From assembly GCA_964017045.1 (NCBI GenBank), contig OZ024808.1, positions 31,195,013 to 31,259,012 on the forward strand: DNA of 64,000 nt. The letters are read 5' to 3'. A program made the translations under genes and the position numbers. Position 1 is the stretch's first letter, and every line of letters begins with the position of its first letter. Of this stretch, positions 46,351 to 57,285 are shown piece by piece. Under the pieces are notes generated by a model, which saw only the letters and a list, made by a program, of their open reading frames with translations, had not been told where the DNA came from and did no database searches. The DNA is from Omphiscola glabra (Eukaryota > Mollusca > Gastropoda > Lymnaeidae).

Positions 46351-46670
46351 TTCTCACGATATTAACCACCAAGACTACGTATATGCCAATCTGTGGTGCT
46401 TCCTTAACGATGCACCCTCTCACATTTTTTCCTTAACAGTGCCCCGTTTGATACAACCTCAACGGTTCCCTTTTTATAAATCACGCTTAAAGATGACCCA
46501 ATCATTGGTGCCTGTTTCACGGTAGTCGTTCAGCAACATGCGCCCCCTCCAAATTGATTCTGACATCCATTTTTCCCCTCCTAGTAACGCCTCGTCCAGT
46601 TGCCGGCCAGATCCGAATGACGTCAATATTTGTCCCCACTTTAATCAATAGCAGACTCGCCTGCAGCAGA
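46350..46670. other. Unique sequence
   Basis: No coding frame recognised; ATGACGTCAAT near 46617. Confidence 0.5.
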
Positions 46671-46671
46671 A

Positions 46672-46910
46672 CATTTACGATGTCACTTGGCAGTGCCTTG
46701 GGACTGATGTTGTCAGCGTGACAACGATGTCACTTGGCAGTGCCTTGGGACTGATGTTGTCAGCGTGACAACGATGTCACTTGGCAGTGCCTTGGGACTG
46801 ATGTTGTCAGCGTGACAACGATGTCACTTGGCAGTGCCTTGGGACTGATGTTGTCAGCGTGACAATGATGTCACTTGGCAGTGCCTTGGGACTGATGTGT
46901 CAGCGTCACC
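46672..46910. repeat. 47-bp minisatellite, 5 copies
   Basis: ACGATGTCACTTGGCAGTGC then CTTGGGACTGATGTTGTCAG. Nearly identical copies, so recent. Confidence 0.95.
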
Positions 46911-46984
46911 CATGCACTTGCTACAGACACGCAACAATGGATGCTTTCTTACTTCATTCAAGATTCTTCGTTTGTAGATAGCGA

Positions 46985-47085
46985 CCTCACATATTACTAC
47001 CTCACATATTTCTACCTCACATTTTTCTACCTCACATATTTCTACCTCACATATTTCTACCTCACATATATCTACCTCAAATCAT
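46985..47085. repeat. 15-bp minisatellite, 7 copies
   Basis: Unit CTACCTCACATATTT. Confidence 0.92.
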
Positions 47086-47284
47086 ATAGAGCATATTATC
47101 GTCCTACGACCAATTGGTTTGCTACAAGTGTACTAGAATCGTGTTTAAAGACGGTACAGTTCCTACACTGTTGACTCAATTAGTTGAACTGCTGATGTGG
47201 AAACTGTTGATGTTACATAACAGGTGGTCTTTAAAATCGTCTCCTTTATTATTGGTGGGTGGGGGGGGGAATCTGCGACAAATC

Positions 47285-47505
47285 CTCCGGACATTTGAAC
47301 ATTTTGTGTTTATCCGGACATTTGAATGGTGTGTTTTTATCCGGACAATTGAATGGTGTGTTTTTATCCGGACATTTGAATGGTTTGTTTTTATCCGGAC
47401 ATTTGAATGGTTTGTTTTTATCCGGACATTTGAATGGTTTGTTTTTATCCGGACATTTGAATGGTTTGTTTTTATCGATACAATTTAAGTTTGTTTTTAT
47501 CCAGT
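47285..47505. repeat. 27-bp minisatellite, 8 copies
   Basis: TTTATCCGGACATTTGAATG then GTTTGTT. Confidence 0.94.
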
Positions 47506-47559
47506 GTATTTGGCTGTTTTTTTAAAAATCCAACTCATTGATTCCAGCTATTTCTCTTT

Positions 47560-47675
47560 TCATGTGTTTCCTCTGCCCAAGATGATTACATATAATCTAT
47601 CATTTCCTCTGCACAACATGATTACAGAGAATATTTCATTTCCTCTGCCCACCATGATTGCAGATAATCTTCATT
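47560..47675. repeat. About 37-bp repeat, 3 copies
   Basis: TTTCCTCTGCCCAAGATGAT and variants. Confidence 0.82.
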
Positions 47676-47769
47676 TCCTTGCCTAAGAGACAACGAAAGT
47701 CGAACTTTTTCTACAAAGAACAATATAACCTTTACCTGCACTTAACAACCGAGACACATTTATATCCCT

Positions 47770-48072
47770 GACAGAGCAACAGATTGACACAGTGACGGAG
47801 CGACAGATTGACACAGTGATAGAGCTACAGATTTATACAGTGACAGAGTGACACAGTGATAGAGTGACACAATGATAGAGTGACACAGTGATAGAGTGAC
47901 ACAGTGATAGAGTGACACAGTGATAGAGTGACACAGTGACACAGTGATAGAGTGACACAGTGACAGAGTTACGCAGACACAGAGCGTCAGAGGGACACCG
48001 TGATAGAGTGATACATTTTGAAAGAATGACACATTGACAGAGCGACATAGTGACGTAGTGACAGAGTGACGT
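47770..48072. repeat. 16-bp minisatellite, about 17 copies
   Basis: Unit AGAGTGACACAGTGAT. Confidence 0.93.
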
Positions 48073-48339
48073 ATGCATCTTTTAATCCAATGTCGTTGTC
48101 ACGTTCCATTTGTTTTTAATCCAGCGATAAAACGTCTACGTTGCAGTCATAAATTATTCACATGGTAAGAAAACTCCACATTGTCAAACACGTTCAACAA
48201 AATATTTGTAAGACCCATATTAAAGAACATTAAAATAAAGGAAAGATCAGAAAATGATGACATCACTGATCTGACATGACTTCATATAAAATGCTTTTTG
48301 TTTGTGATGAAAACAAGAATCAAATATACATTTACGACC

Positions 48340-48480
48340 CTAAACTACGTCCAATAAGGCGTACAACCACAACTACGTCCAACTAAGCCTACAACCACCA
48401 ACATACACCCAGATAGGCCAACAACATCTCAACTACGTCCAATTAGACGCATGACCCCCCTACTACGTCCAATCAGGCCA
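48340..48480. repeat. About 31-bp degenerate repeat, 5 copies
   Basis: AACTACGTCCAATAAGGC and CTACAACCAC cores. Confidence 0.82.
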
Positions 48481-48714
48481 TACTCACACTTTACAACTCT
48501 TCGGTCCTATAATGCGCCAAGAATTTCAGTCTGCACGCGAACAAAGGTTTACAAAAACACAGCAAAGCCGGGTCGGACATTTCATGGCCCCCTGGTAGGA
48601 TTAAGAGATAAGCTTAACGGTGCCGCCATTTTCTGCTCTGATGTCATAATGGCGGGTGTTGTAACGATAAGGTGAACGGGTCCAAACCAAACAAGATGGT
48701 GGCTGCTTTCATTC

Positions 48715-49405
48715 CATCTACTCAATAAATTCTTTCATTCCATCTACTCAATACATTCTTTCATTCCATCTACTCAATACATTTTTTTCATTCCATCTAT
48801 TCAATACATTCTTTAATTCCATCTAATCAATACATTCTTTCATTCTATCTACTCAATACATTCTTTCATTCCATCTATTCAATACATTCTTTCATTCTAT
48901 CTACTCAATACATTCTTTCATTCCATCTAATCAATACATTCTTTCATTCCATCTAATCAATACATTCTTTCATTCTATCTACTCAATACATTCTTTCATT
49001 CCATCTAATCAATACATTCTTTCATTCCATCTAATCAATACATTCTTTCATTCTATCTACTCAATACATTCTTTCATTCCATCTAATCAATACATTCTTT
49101 CATTCTATCTACTCAATACATTCTTTCATTCTATATACTCAATACATTCTTTCATTCCATCTAATCAATACATTCTTTCATTCCATCTAATCAATACATT
49201 CTTTCATTCCATCTAATCAATACATTCTTTCATTCTATCTACTCAATACATTCTTTCATTCCATCTACTCAATACATTCTTTCATTCCATCTATTCAATA
49301 CGTTCTTTCATTCCATCTATTCAATTCATTCCATCTATTCAATACATTCTTTCATTCTATCTACTCAATACATTCTTTCATTCCATCTACTCAATTCATT
49401 GTGTC
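48715..49405. repeat. 26-bp minisatellite, about 26 copies
   Basis: CATTCTTTCATTCCATCTAC then TCAATA. CTACTC, CTAATC and CTATTC variants are interspersed. Confidence 0.96.
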
Positions 49406-49895
49406 ATCGTTTACACTTGTATTAAGAGGCGTAATGGAGATTTAATATATGGGGAAGAGCATCCAGAATCGTAGACAAAAAAGCATGTTATAAAGTAGAT
49501 TTTATGAAGTGGATATTTTAAAGTGGGTGTTGCAAATACACAGTACCAAGTTAATTTTAATTAAAATCGTCTAAATAAAAAAAAATGGTAGAAAAAAGTC
49601 TGTCTTTTTAAAATTTCAGAAACTTAGACTCCCCTCTCACCTCCCCTTCCGCATCCCATCCAACCTCCCCTTCCACCTACCACCTCCTCTTCATCACCCT
49701 AGGCCCGCAACATCTAACATGTCATATTATGTCCCAACGTTGCCAGACGTACAGAGATACACAAGATTGCCCGCAGGTCTGACGAAAAAGTTCGAGATAA
49801 CCAGATCAGTCAACAGAAATAACCTCTGACCTCCACCACTATGAACCATACTCGTAAATTCAGGCACGAGGCCGTGGACTCTTAAAAATCCCCTA
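49405..49895. other. Unique sequence with a short CT-rich patch
   Basis: CCTCCCCTTCC repeats near 49640-49690. No gene. Confidence 0.5.
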
Positions 49896-49899
49896 GCCC

Positions 49900-50290
49900 C
49901 CATACCACACCACACACCCCACCACACATTCCACCACACATTCTACCACACACACCCCCAGAAACACAACCACTCATTCCACCCCACATTCCACCACACA
50001 CCCCACCACACATTCTACCACACATTCTACCACACACCCCACCAGACACACAACCACTAATTCCACCACACATTCCCCACACATTCCACCACACACCCCA
50101 CCACAGATTCCACCACACACCCCATCAGACACACCACCACACATTCCACCCCATATTCCACCACACACCCCACACCCCAACACACAAAACCACACATTCC
50201 ACCACACATTCCATCATACATTCCACCAAACACCCCACCACACATTCCACCACACACCCCACTACAGAACCCACCACACATTCCACCATT
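49900..50290. repeat. CCACACATTCCACCACACAC-type minisatellite
   Basis: Mixed 12-bp units TTCCACCACACA and CCCCACCACACA. Confidence 0.92.
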
Positions 50291-50534
50291 ACAGCCATCT
50301 AATATTTAATGTTATGCAACCATGCATGGACATCAAACTGACCAGGTCAACTGGACTTGGACAATGCTACACGCCACCCTCAACCCTCCCCCCATAAATC
50401 TGTGGAGCCCAAACGGGCTGTCCATGGACTGGCCTTGACCTTTATCTATTTTTAAAACGTCTGGAAATTACTTCCACAAAAACCCAATTTCAAAATATTC
50501 ATTTCATGTAATATATTTTCTCTATTATGATGAT

Positions 50535-50905
50535 AAAAAACACAATTTGGACAACGGGCCTAGGCCTACATGATGTAAATAAATGCACAATTTGGACAAT
50601 GGGCCTAGGCCTACCTGATGTAAATAAAAGCACAATTTTGACAACGGGCCTAGGCCTACATGATGTAAATAAATGCACAATTTGTACAACGGGCCTAGGC
50701 CTACATGATGTAAATAAATGCACAATTTGGACAACGGGCCTAGGCCTACATGATGTAAATAAATGCACAATTTGGACAACGGGCCTAGGCCTACATGATG
50801 TAAATAAAAGCACAATTTGGACAACGGGCCTAGGCCTACATGATGTAAATAAATGCAAAATTTGGACAATGGGCCTAGGCCAAAATGATGCTAATAAATG
50901 CAAAT
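50535..50905. repeat. 45-bp minisatellite, 8 copies
   Basis: GGGCCTAGGCCTACATGATG then TAAATAAATGCACAATTTGG. Each unit holds the palindrome GGCCTAGGCC. Frames on both strands are repeat translations. Confidence 0.95.
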
Positions 50906-51294
50906 GCACGCCAATATAAAGGTCAATCGTTCAAGTGCAATTGTACGCACAGGACATAACTGACCAGCTTTACAAGTAGAATTCAGTAGAGAAAAGAAAT
51001 AAAAACATACTCTCAAAGCAGCGAGTAGATTTAATGGAGAATTATACGTAGCCTCGTAACCATTCTTTTTTTTTTAAATCCCAGATCTTTAGAGTTTTAC
51101 AGTAGCTCTGAATTTAATTACCTGCACGTCCCCAGGCGACAATCACGGGAAATGGGGTGGAAGGGGGTGCTCTCAAAAAGTACAAATTCCAACAAAATGT
51201 AATAAAAATCTTTAATTAAATACACATAACATTCCAATAATGGATCTTTATAAAATGTTTCTTTTTGATTCTAGTGCATTCATCTCTGTTGTAA

Positions 51295-51745
51295 CAATGT
51301 GGACTGATCAACTCAGACGCGGAGCAATCAGACGCAAACAATGTGGGCTGATCAACTCAGAGGCGGAGCAATGAGACGCAAACATTGTGGGCTGATCAAC
51401 TCAGAGGCGGAGCAATGAGACGCAAACATTGTGGGCTGATCAACTCAGAGGCGGAGCAATCAGACGCAAACAATGTGGGCTGATCAACTCAGAGGCGGAG
51501 CAATGAGACGCAAACATTGTGGGCTGATCAACTCAGAGGCGGAGCAATGAGACGCAAACAATGTGGGCTGATCAACTCAGATGCGGGGTAATGAGACGCA
51601 AACATTGTGGGCTGATCAACTCAGAAGCGGAGTAATGAGACGCAAACATTGTGGGCTGATCAACTCAGAAGCGGAGTAATGAGACGCAAACATTGTGGGC
51701 TGATCAACTCAGAAGCGGAGTAATGAGACGCAAACAATTTGCATT
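51295..51745. repeat. 44-bp minisatellite, 10 copies
   Basis: TGGGCTGATCAACTCAGAGG then CGGAGCAATGAGACGCAAAC. Confidence 0.95.
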
Positions 51746-51784
51746 AAAAAAAATTGTTAGGCTTTAATAATGATAACATTTCTT

Positions 51785-52660
51785 TCAGTTGCAAACGTTC
51801 CGACAAATGCCTTCGTCATTACAACAACAATAATAATTCGTAATTTTAAATTCAATTTGCACAATTTAGGTGTATCCTAATTATGAATAACAGAAAGAAA
51901 TGAGAGAAAAGAATATGAATAGGCGCGTGTCATTGGCAAAATAAAAAGTCAGAAGAACGGAAAGGAAGTGAAAGGAAGTGAAACGAAGTAAAATTAAAAA
52001 AAAAAAACAACAGTAAAAAGACATTTCAGCGACGTAGATTTGTGAATTTTTTTTATACCGTACTAAGTCAACGTTCCAAATATTGTAATGAATTTTTTTC
52101 CATATAAACTATATTCGGTGTATTACTTGTATACAATATACCAGTAACTACATTGTCTAATGTTGCATGATGGTTAGCATTATTGAAATGTTTGGATATT
52201 GGACAAAGGGTTTGTTTATTGATGTTATAAAGGTATTCTCTAAAACTGTCTCCAAGGCGACGACTTGTCTCACCGACATATGATTTTCCGCACTATTTAC
52301 AAAGGATGGTACGAATCACGTTGCGACTTGCAGGTAAATCCATCTTTCATTCTGAAAATTTCCTGAGGCAGAGTGATCTTGTCACCTTCAATCCCCTATG
52401 GAAATGTATTAGAGAGGCTGCGGTTCCAACATTTGGTGCGTATATTTGCTTTAATAATAGGAAGAAGACTTCTAACAAGCATGTCCCTAAGGATTTTTTC
52501 CCTCCGCAAAGCCAAAAGAGGAGGTTTTTTCGGTGACAGGGTCTGCCATAAGAAAGAACCTGTTTTTGAGAACAAGATAACTAGCCATAAAGTTGCGGGG
52601 TTGAAAGGTTACAGTAAATTTAGACCTACGACATATGACCTAAGACCATTGTAATTAAAT
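51785..52660 (-). pseudogene. Penelope-like element remnant: linker and GIY-YIG endonuclease
   Basis: On the minus strand: REKILRDMLVRSLLP (near 52510-52460), then GFTCKSQR, then IRTILCK-stop-CGKSYVGETSRRLG (near 52315-52235), then NKQTLCPISKHFNNANHH (near 52220-52165). This is the usual Penelope-like order: an LRD-LVRS linker, a CxxC motif, the YVGET core of a GIY-YIG nuclease, and PxxxHFN. The CxxC carries a TAG stop, and the linker has further breaks, so it is dead. GACGAAGGCATTTGTCGGAA near 51808 may be its 3' end. No reverse transcriptase palm was recognised. Confidence 0.72.
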
Positions 52661-52929
52661 GGTCACTAATTGCGTATCAAGGTCAGTTCTACGGAAAACC
52701 CAAGGTGGCTCAAGCAATGTATTTGGTAAAGCGTGAGTATGGTGTGTAAGATTGTCCAATCCATTTTATCCACACTTATTAAATACCAAATACTTACATA
52801 ATGCTTAACATATATTGTACTTTAATTGACTTAAAAGCTTTATCACAGTACAACCCTTTCTGGTTCGTGCTCTTCCTATCTTAATGAACTTCTTTCTGTC
52901 TATTCACTCCTTCAAAAACTTCGTTGGCT

Positions 52930-53297
52930 AGACATGGGTAGAATGTACTTGGGTGGGTGCTGTCCATGGCTAGACAGGGGTGGAATGTACTTGGGTGGGT
53001 GCTGTCCATGGCTAGACAGGGGTGGAATGTACTTGGGTGGGTGCTGTCCATGGCTAGACAGGGGTGGAATGTACTTGGGTGGGTGCTGTCCATGGCTATA
53101 CAGGGGTAGAATGTACTTGGGTGGGTGCTGTCCATGGCTAGACAGGGGTAGAATGTACTTGGGTGGGTGCTGTCCATGGCTAGACAGGGGTAGAATGTAC
53201 TTGGGTGGGTGCTGTCCATGGCTAGACAGGGGTAGAATGTACTTGGGTGGGTGCTGTCCATGGCTAGACAGGGGTAGAATGTACTTGGGTGGGTGAG
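52930..53297. repeat. 42-bp minisatellite, about 9 copies
   Basis: GAATGTACTTGGGTGGGTGC then TGTCCATGGCTAGACAGGGG. Confidence 0.96.
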
Positions 53298-53342
53298 CTC
53301 AACCTTTTCAACAAGTGTTGGTTTTAAATGTATATTTTTCTG

Positions 53343-53605
53343 TAAGGTCTAATTTTTATGCGAAGCGCAGTGAGCCTAGCCCTAGGCTGGGGTACAGCAG
53401 TGAGCCTAGCCCTAGGCTGGGGTACAGCAGTGAGCCTAGCCCTAGGCTGGGGTACTGCAGTGAGCCTAGCCCTAGGCTGGGGTACAGCAGTGAGCCTAGC
53501 CCTAGGCTGGGGTACAGCAGTGAGCCTAGCCCTAGGCTGGGGTACAGCAGTGAGCCTAGCCCTAGGCTGGGGTTCTGCGCTATATAAAACACCATTAATA
53601 ATAAT
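53343..53605 (+). repeat. SINE-type tail whose stem-loop is amplified 7 times (30-bp unit)
   Basis: GCGAAGCGC, then seven units of AGTGAGCCTAGCCCTAGGCT plus GGGGTACAGC, then CTGCGCTATATAAAAC and a short AT tail. AGCCTAG-CC-CTAGGCT is a perfect inverted repeat. The single-copy relative is at 28-100. Confidence 0.85.
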
Positions 53606-54000
53606 AATCTGAGAATTCCAGGCAATTGCTGTTGTTGTATCTTAGAATAATCTATTGAGTAGCGGATTAGAGAAGTTCCAATTTAACGCTCATAAGTTTA
53701 GTGTAATTAAAATGTGAAATACATTCCTTGATATATACACATATGTATTTATGTAACATGAGCATAAATGTGTATGTTTTTTTGTCATCTGGAATAACCA
53801 AGAAAAATACATACAAAAGACTCATCGTCCCCAATGTATTATTTATTAAATATTACCATTAGATTTGTACATATAACATGTTGGAATATAATTCATTCAC
53901 GAGATATTAATACAAATCTGTTTGTATCAATACAAGGAACTTATCTTATCTTATCTTATCTTATTCATTATTCACTTATTAAATCTTTTTTTTTTCAACT
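53605..54000. other. AT-rich unique sequence ending in a TTATC microsatellite
   Basis: TTATC repeats at 53938-53965 resemble the 3' tail of the LINE at 25650-25700. May be the tail of another truncated element. Confidence 0.45.
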
Positions 54001-54003
54001 TCG

Positions 54004-54260
54004 CTTTTGTTCGTATGTTTCTTTCTTGCTTTCTGACAAAATTTTCGGAAGCCTAATTGACCCACTTTCTGTCATCCTATCGAGCTGAAACGTGGAATGA
54101 AGACTTGTTGCTTATGATAACAAATTCGATCACATTTACAGCGCCACTCACTGTCGCCAACCCCACCCTCATAAAATAAAAAGTGGGTATGTGGGGGTGT
54201 TAATAATTTGTTCAATGGTTGCACGTTTTGGTGTGGAGATTAATTGTTTAGCTTTTTATT
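54004..54260 (+). mobile_element. Fragment of the composite element (GGCTAATTGACC block)
   Basis: GCCTAATTGACCCACTTTC, then CATCCTATCGAGCTGAAAC, GACTTGTTGC and TGATAACAAATTCGATCA, parallel the 3' half of copies A and B. The tRNA part is absent. A TTATC microsatellite lies just upstream (53938-53965). Confidence 0.6.
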
Positions 54261-54650
54261 TGTGACGTAATTAAATTTAAATCTACCTTTAGTCTATTAG
54301 ATTTACATGCTCTAAGTTTGATAAAAGCAATTTGCCATACCACTAAAATCAGTTGCTATAATCACATAAATTATAAATACGTACACTTGCTTAAATGCAA
54401 ACCAAAATACATATAAATGATATATAAACTTTGTTTTTAACGGTTTTTTTATTTTAGTTTTCTGTTTTCAAAGAAACTAATTTTTTTCAGTTTAGTTAAA
54501 ACATATTTTAATCATGAAGAATATGAACGAATATTGTTTGGCGGAGACCATTTGTACATTTTATACGATCTGCAACCCATGAAAAACTGGATTTGACATA
54601 AATAAAAATAAAAATTGAATGTCATTAACATTGGAAAATGACCTCAACCC
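54260..54650. other. AT-rich unique sequence
   Basis: No gene, array or element recognised. Confidence 0.5.
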
Positions 54651-54654
54651 TGGT

Positions 54655-54892
54655 AACAGGAACCCTAGCGACACCAAACCTAGTGACACCAAACCTAGTG
54701 ACACCAAGCCTAGTAACACCAAACCTAGTGACACCAAATCTAGTGACACCAAACCTAGTGAAACCAAACCTAGTGACACCAAACCTAGAGACACCAAACC
54801 AAGAGACACCAAACCTAGAGACACCAAACCTATAGACACCAACCCTAGTGACACCAACCCTAGTGACACCAACCCTAGCGACAACATCCCTA
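54655..54892. repeat. 15-bp minisatellite, about 16 copies
   Basis: Unit ACCAAACCTAGTGAC. Several open frames are repeat translations. Confidence 0.95.
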
Positions 54893-54959
54893 TTAAATCT
54901 AACAATACCCCCCCACCTTTTTTTTTGTTTACACACTTTTTTAAAATAAAAAAACCTTA

Positions 54960-55400
54960 CAAGTGATTCACTCATAGGATGACGTCACATGTGACTGTAA
55001 AATCGACTTAGTGTGAGTTGTAACTGCCTTTAGAACATTTATATAGTACTACAGGAAAATGGTGGGAAGTTTAAATTGTTCTAACGGGAAAATAATGGAG
55101 AGTTATACAGAGAAAAGGGTGTAAATTTTAAATAGTTCTACAGAGAAAATAATGCTATGTTTAAATAGTTCTACAGGGAAATGATCAACATTGGCAACAA
55201 TGGATCAAACAAGAAAACTGATAAGTCCCAAACAGACCTAAATTGACCCATGGAGACCCAAAAAGACACAAACAGACCCATGAAGACCCACATTGACTCA
55301 AATTGACCCAAAATAACTCAAAGAACATTTAAAAATGAAAACCTATATTTGAGAAACAAATAATGTGTTTGCGTAACTCAACAAATGGCATTGAATTTAC
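54960..55400. other. Unique sequence with weak repeats
   Basis: TTCTACAGGGAAAATAATG-like duplications (55045-55180) and AGACCCA-type repeats (55240-55320). Confidence 0.5.
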
Positions 55401-55406
55401 AATCGA

Positions 55407-55553
55407 TTAAGTCCCCCCAAGGGGCGCTATTGGGAGACAGTTGCTAAAAGCCTCCTTGAATGGATGGTCATTACAGACGGTGTAGAGCAGAGACTTAATG
55501 TCAGTCGGTTCACTTCCCCAGGCAGCCGTGAGTAGGAAATGTTGGCTTGTAAT
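55407..55553 (-). CDS. Possible terminal coding exon, family uncertain
   Basis: The minus strand has an AG acceptor after AAAACTC, then 48 codons and a TAA. The peptide includes HFLLTAAWGSEPTDI and SLLYTVCNDHPFKEAF. The pattern LLYTVxN..F..AF recalls the end of transmembrane helix 7 and helix 8 in rhodopsin-like GPCRs, but the NP of NPxxY is replaced by KS and the helix is weakly hydrophobic. The acceptor lacks a strong pyrimidine tract and no upstream exon was found. It could be a chance frame or an exon of an unrecognised gene. Confidence 0.28.
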   Translation of the reverse strand: MTSQHFLLTAAWGSEPTDIKSLLYTVCNDHPFKEAFSNCLPIAPLGGT

Positions 55554-55671
55554 CTGAGTTTTAATTTAGAATCAGTGCGTGACTTTACTGCGCCGAGTTA
55601 AAGCAGTTTCATGAATTCTAAAGTAGGCACAGATCGTAAGGCAGAGGTCGGTAGACATTGGTCGGTAGGTC

Positions 55672-55875
55672 GTAAGATACGAGTAGGTGGGCAGGGGTTG
55701 GTAGGCAGGGGTTGGTAGGCAGGGTTGGTAGGCAGGGGTTGGTTGGCAGGGGTTGGTAGGCAGGGTTGGTAGACAGGGGTTGGTTGGCAAGGGTTGGTAT
55801 GCAGGGGTTGGTAGGCAGGGGTTGGTAGGAAGGGGTTGGTAGGCAGGGGTTGATAGGCAGGGGTCGGTAGGCATA
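55672..55875. repeat. 14-bp minisatellite, about 15 copies
   Basis: Unit GGCAGGGGTTGGTA. Confidence 0.94.
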
Positions 55876-55964
55876 GGTTTTTAGGCACGAGTGATGTTAT
55901 GAGTACAAGTCTAAAATTGTTACATTATCTATGGCTTGAGGGTCAACAAGAAGAGGGAGAGAAG

Positions 55965-56050
55965 AGTTAGTACAGAGTAAGATGACGTCATAGTTGGCTA
56001 CATGGCTGTATTGAGTAAGATGACGTCATAGGTGGTCTACACGGCTGTTC
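55965..56050. repeat. Short duplication with CRE motifs
   Basis: GAGTAAGATGACGTCATAG occurs twice, each copy with TGACGTCA, followed by GGCTGT. Confidence 0.75.
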
Positions 56051-56570
56051 TTAAACTTAAGCTATGTCTGCAGATACCATCACTACAACTACCATCACTA
56101 CAAATACCCTCACTACAAATACCATCATACAATTCCGTAAGTCTAAATCAATTTCATGTGATATCCAGACCAAATCTTTCTATGGCCCATATTTTGTCAA
56201 CACTCTGGTAGCGATTCCACAGCTTGATATATTTAGATCAGCAACTTTTGGTTTCCCCCTCGAGGGACATGGCGGCTCTTAAATGATTCTATTGTTCTCG
56301 TGAAATGAAGAATGTAAACATTTGTACTTTCTTGCGGCTTGGCTGGAAGTTTCACCTGCCAGGTGTCTACAACTAAGTGTTTGCTGATCGAATTAGGGAA
56401 GGGGGTGGAGTGGGGTAAGTTAGAGTCCGTCAAAATTTGTTTGCTTGTCTTTCTGAGAAGATATGGAGCAGACGATACTGATTTAAAACGCCATTAATTA
56501 CACACCTGTTTTATTTAGAGGGAAATTACAAGACTGCTCAGAAATGACTTGAAGCACTAGTGACACGGGT
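56050..56570. other. Unique sequence
   Basis: Short ACTACAAATACCATC repeats at 56080-56125. A plus frame reading SFYGPYFVNTLVAIPQLDIF (56177-56236) is unique but not recognised. Confidence 0.45.
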
Positions 56571-56571
56571 A

Positions 56572-56775
56572 GCATTTGAGACAAGCAGCATTGGTGCGAC
56601 CGGTAGCCGTAGTGAGACAGGTAGCACTAGTGAGACAGGTAACTCTTGTGAGACGAGAAGCACTTATATATATATATAGTGAGACCTGTAGCACTGTTGA
56701 GACCTGTAGCACTAGAGAGACCTGTAGCACTCATGAGACCTGTAGCACTCGTGAGACCTGTAGCACTAGCCAGGT
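56572..56775. repeat. 18-bp minisatellite, about 10 copies
   Basis: GAGACCTGTAGCACTCGT and variants, with a short TATATATA interruption. Confidence 0.9.
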
Positions 56776-57024
56776 TTAAATAACATACTTGGCTCGCAGC
56801 GAGTGCTCAAGAGTATAATTTCTGTTCACATTTATATATATAGTGAACTTCCAGTGGCGTACCGCGGGGTTGGTCAGGGCCGTGGTTGTTTAGGTTGCAC
56901 AATTTTCAGAGCTACAAAGTTTCAACAGACAAAATAATTAAATCAGCTTACAACAAAAATGTTTGTGTATAATTTGTTTTAAAAAAAATAATTTTGCTAT
57001 CACCAATAAAAGTGCGTGGTGGGT

Positions 57025-57285
57025 TTCAGCGTCAATGTTTGACTGTTTGATGAGGGAAAGACTCGGTTAGCGTACATGTTTGACTGTTTGATGAGGGAAA
57101 GACTCGGTTAGCGTCAATGTTTGACTGTTTGATGAGGGAAAGACTCGGTTAGCGTACATGTTTGACTGTTTGATGAGGGAAAGACTCGGTAAGCGTCAAT
57201 GTTTGACTGTTTGATGAGGGAAAGACTCGGTTAGCGTACATGTTTGACTGTTTGATGAGGGAAAGACTCGGTAAGCGTGAACAGT
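57025..57285. repeat. 41-bp minisatellite, 6 copies
   Basis: GTTTGATGAGGGAAAGACTC then GGTTAGCGTACATGTTTGAC. GTACAT and GTCAAT variants alternate, so the repeating block is a dimer. Confidence 0.95.

Noticed and set aside
52881..53296. Tryptophan- and cysteine-rich repeat frames on both strands
   Set aside because: 42-bp array divisible by three. Cysteine spacing simply follows the repeat.
56177..56282. Unique plus-strand frame containing SFYGPYFVNTLVAIPQ
   Set aside because: No recognisable family, no splice signals and no strong coding bias.
56852..57030. hAT-like start CAGTGGCGTACCG
   Set aside because: Only one end is visible; the partner end and duplication are absent.
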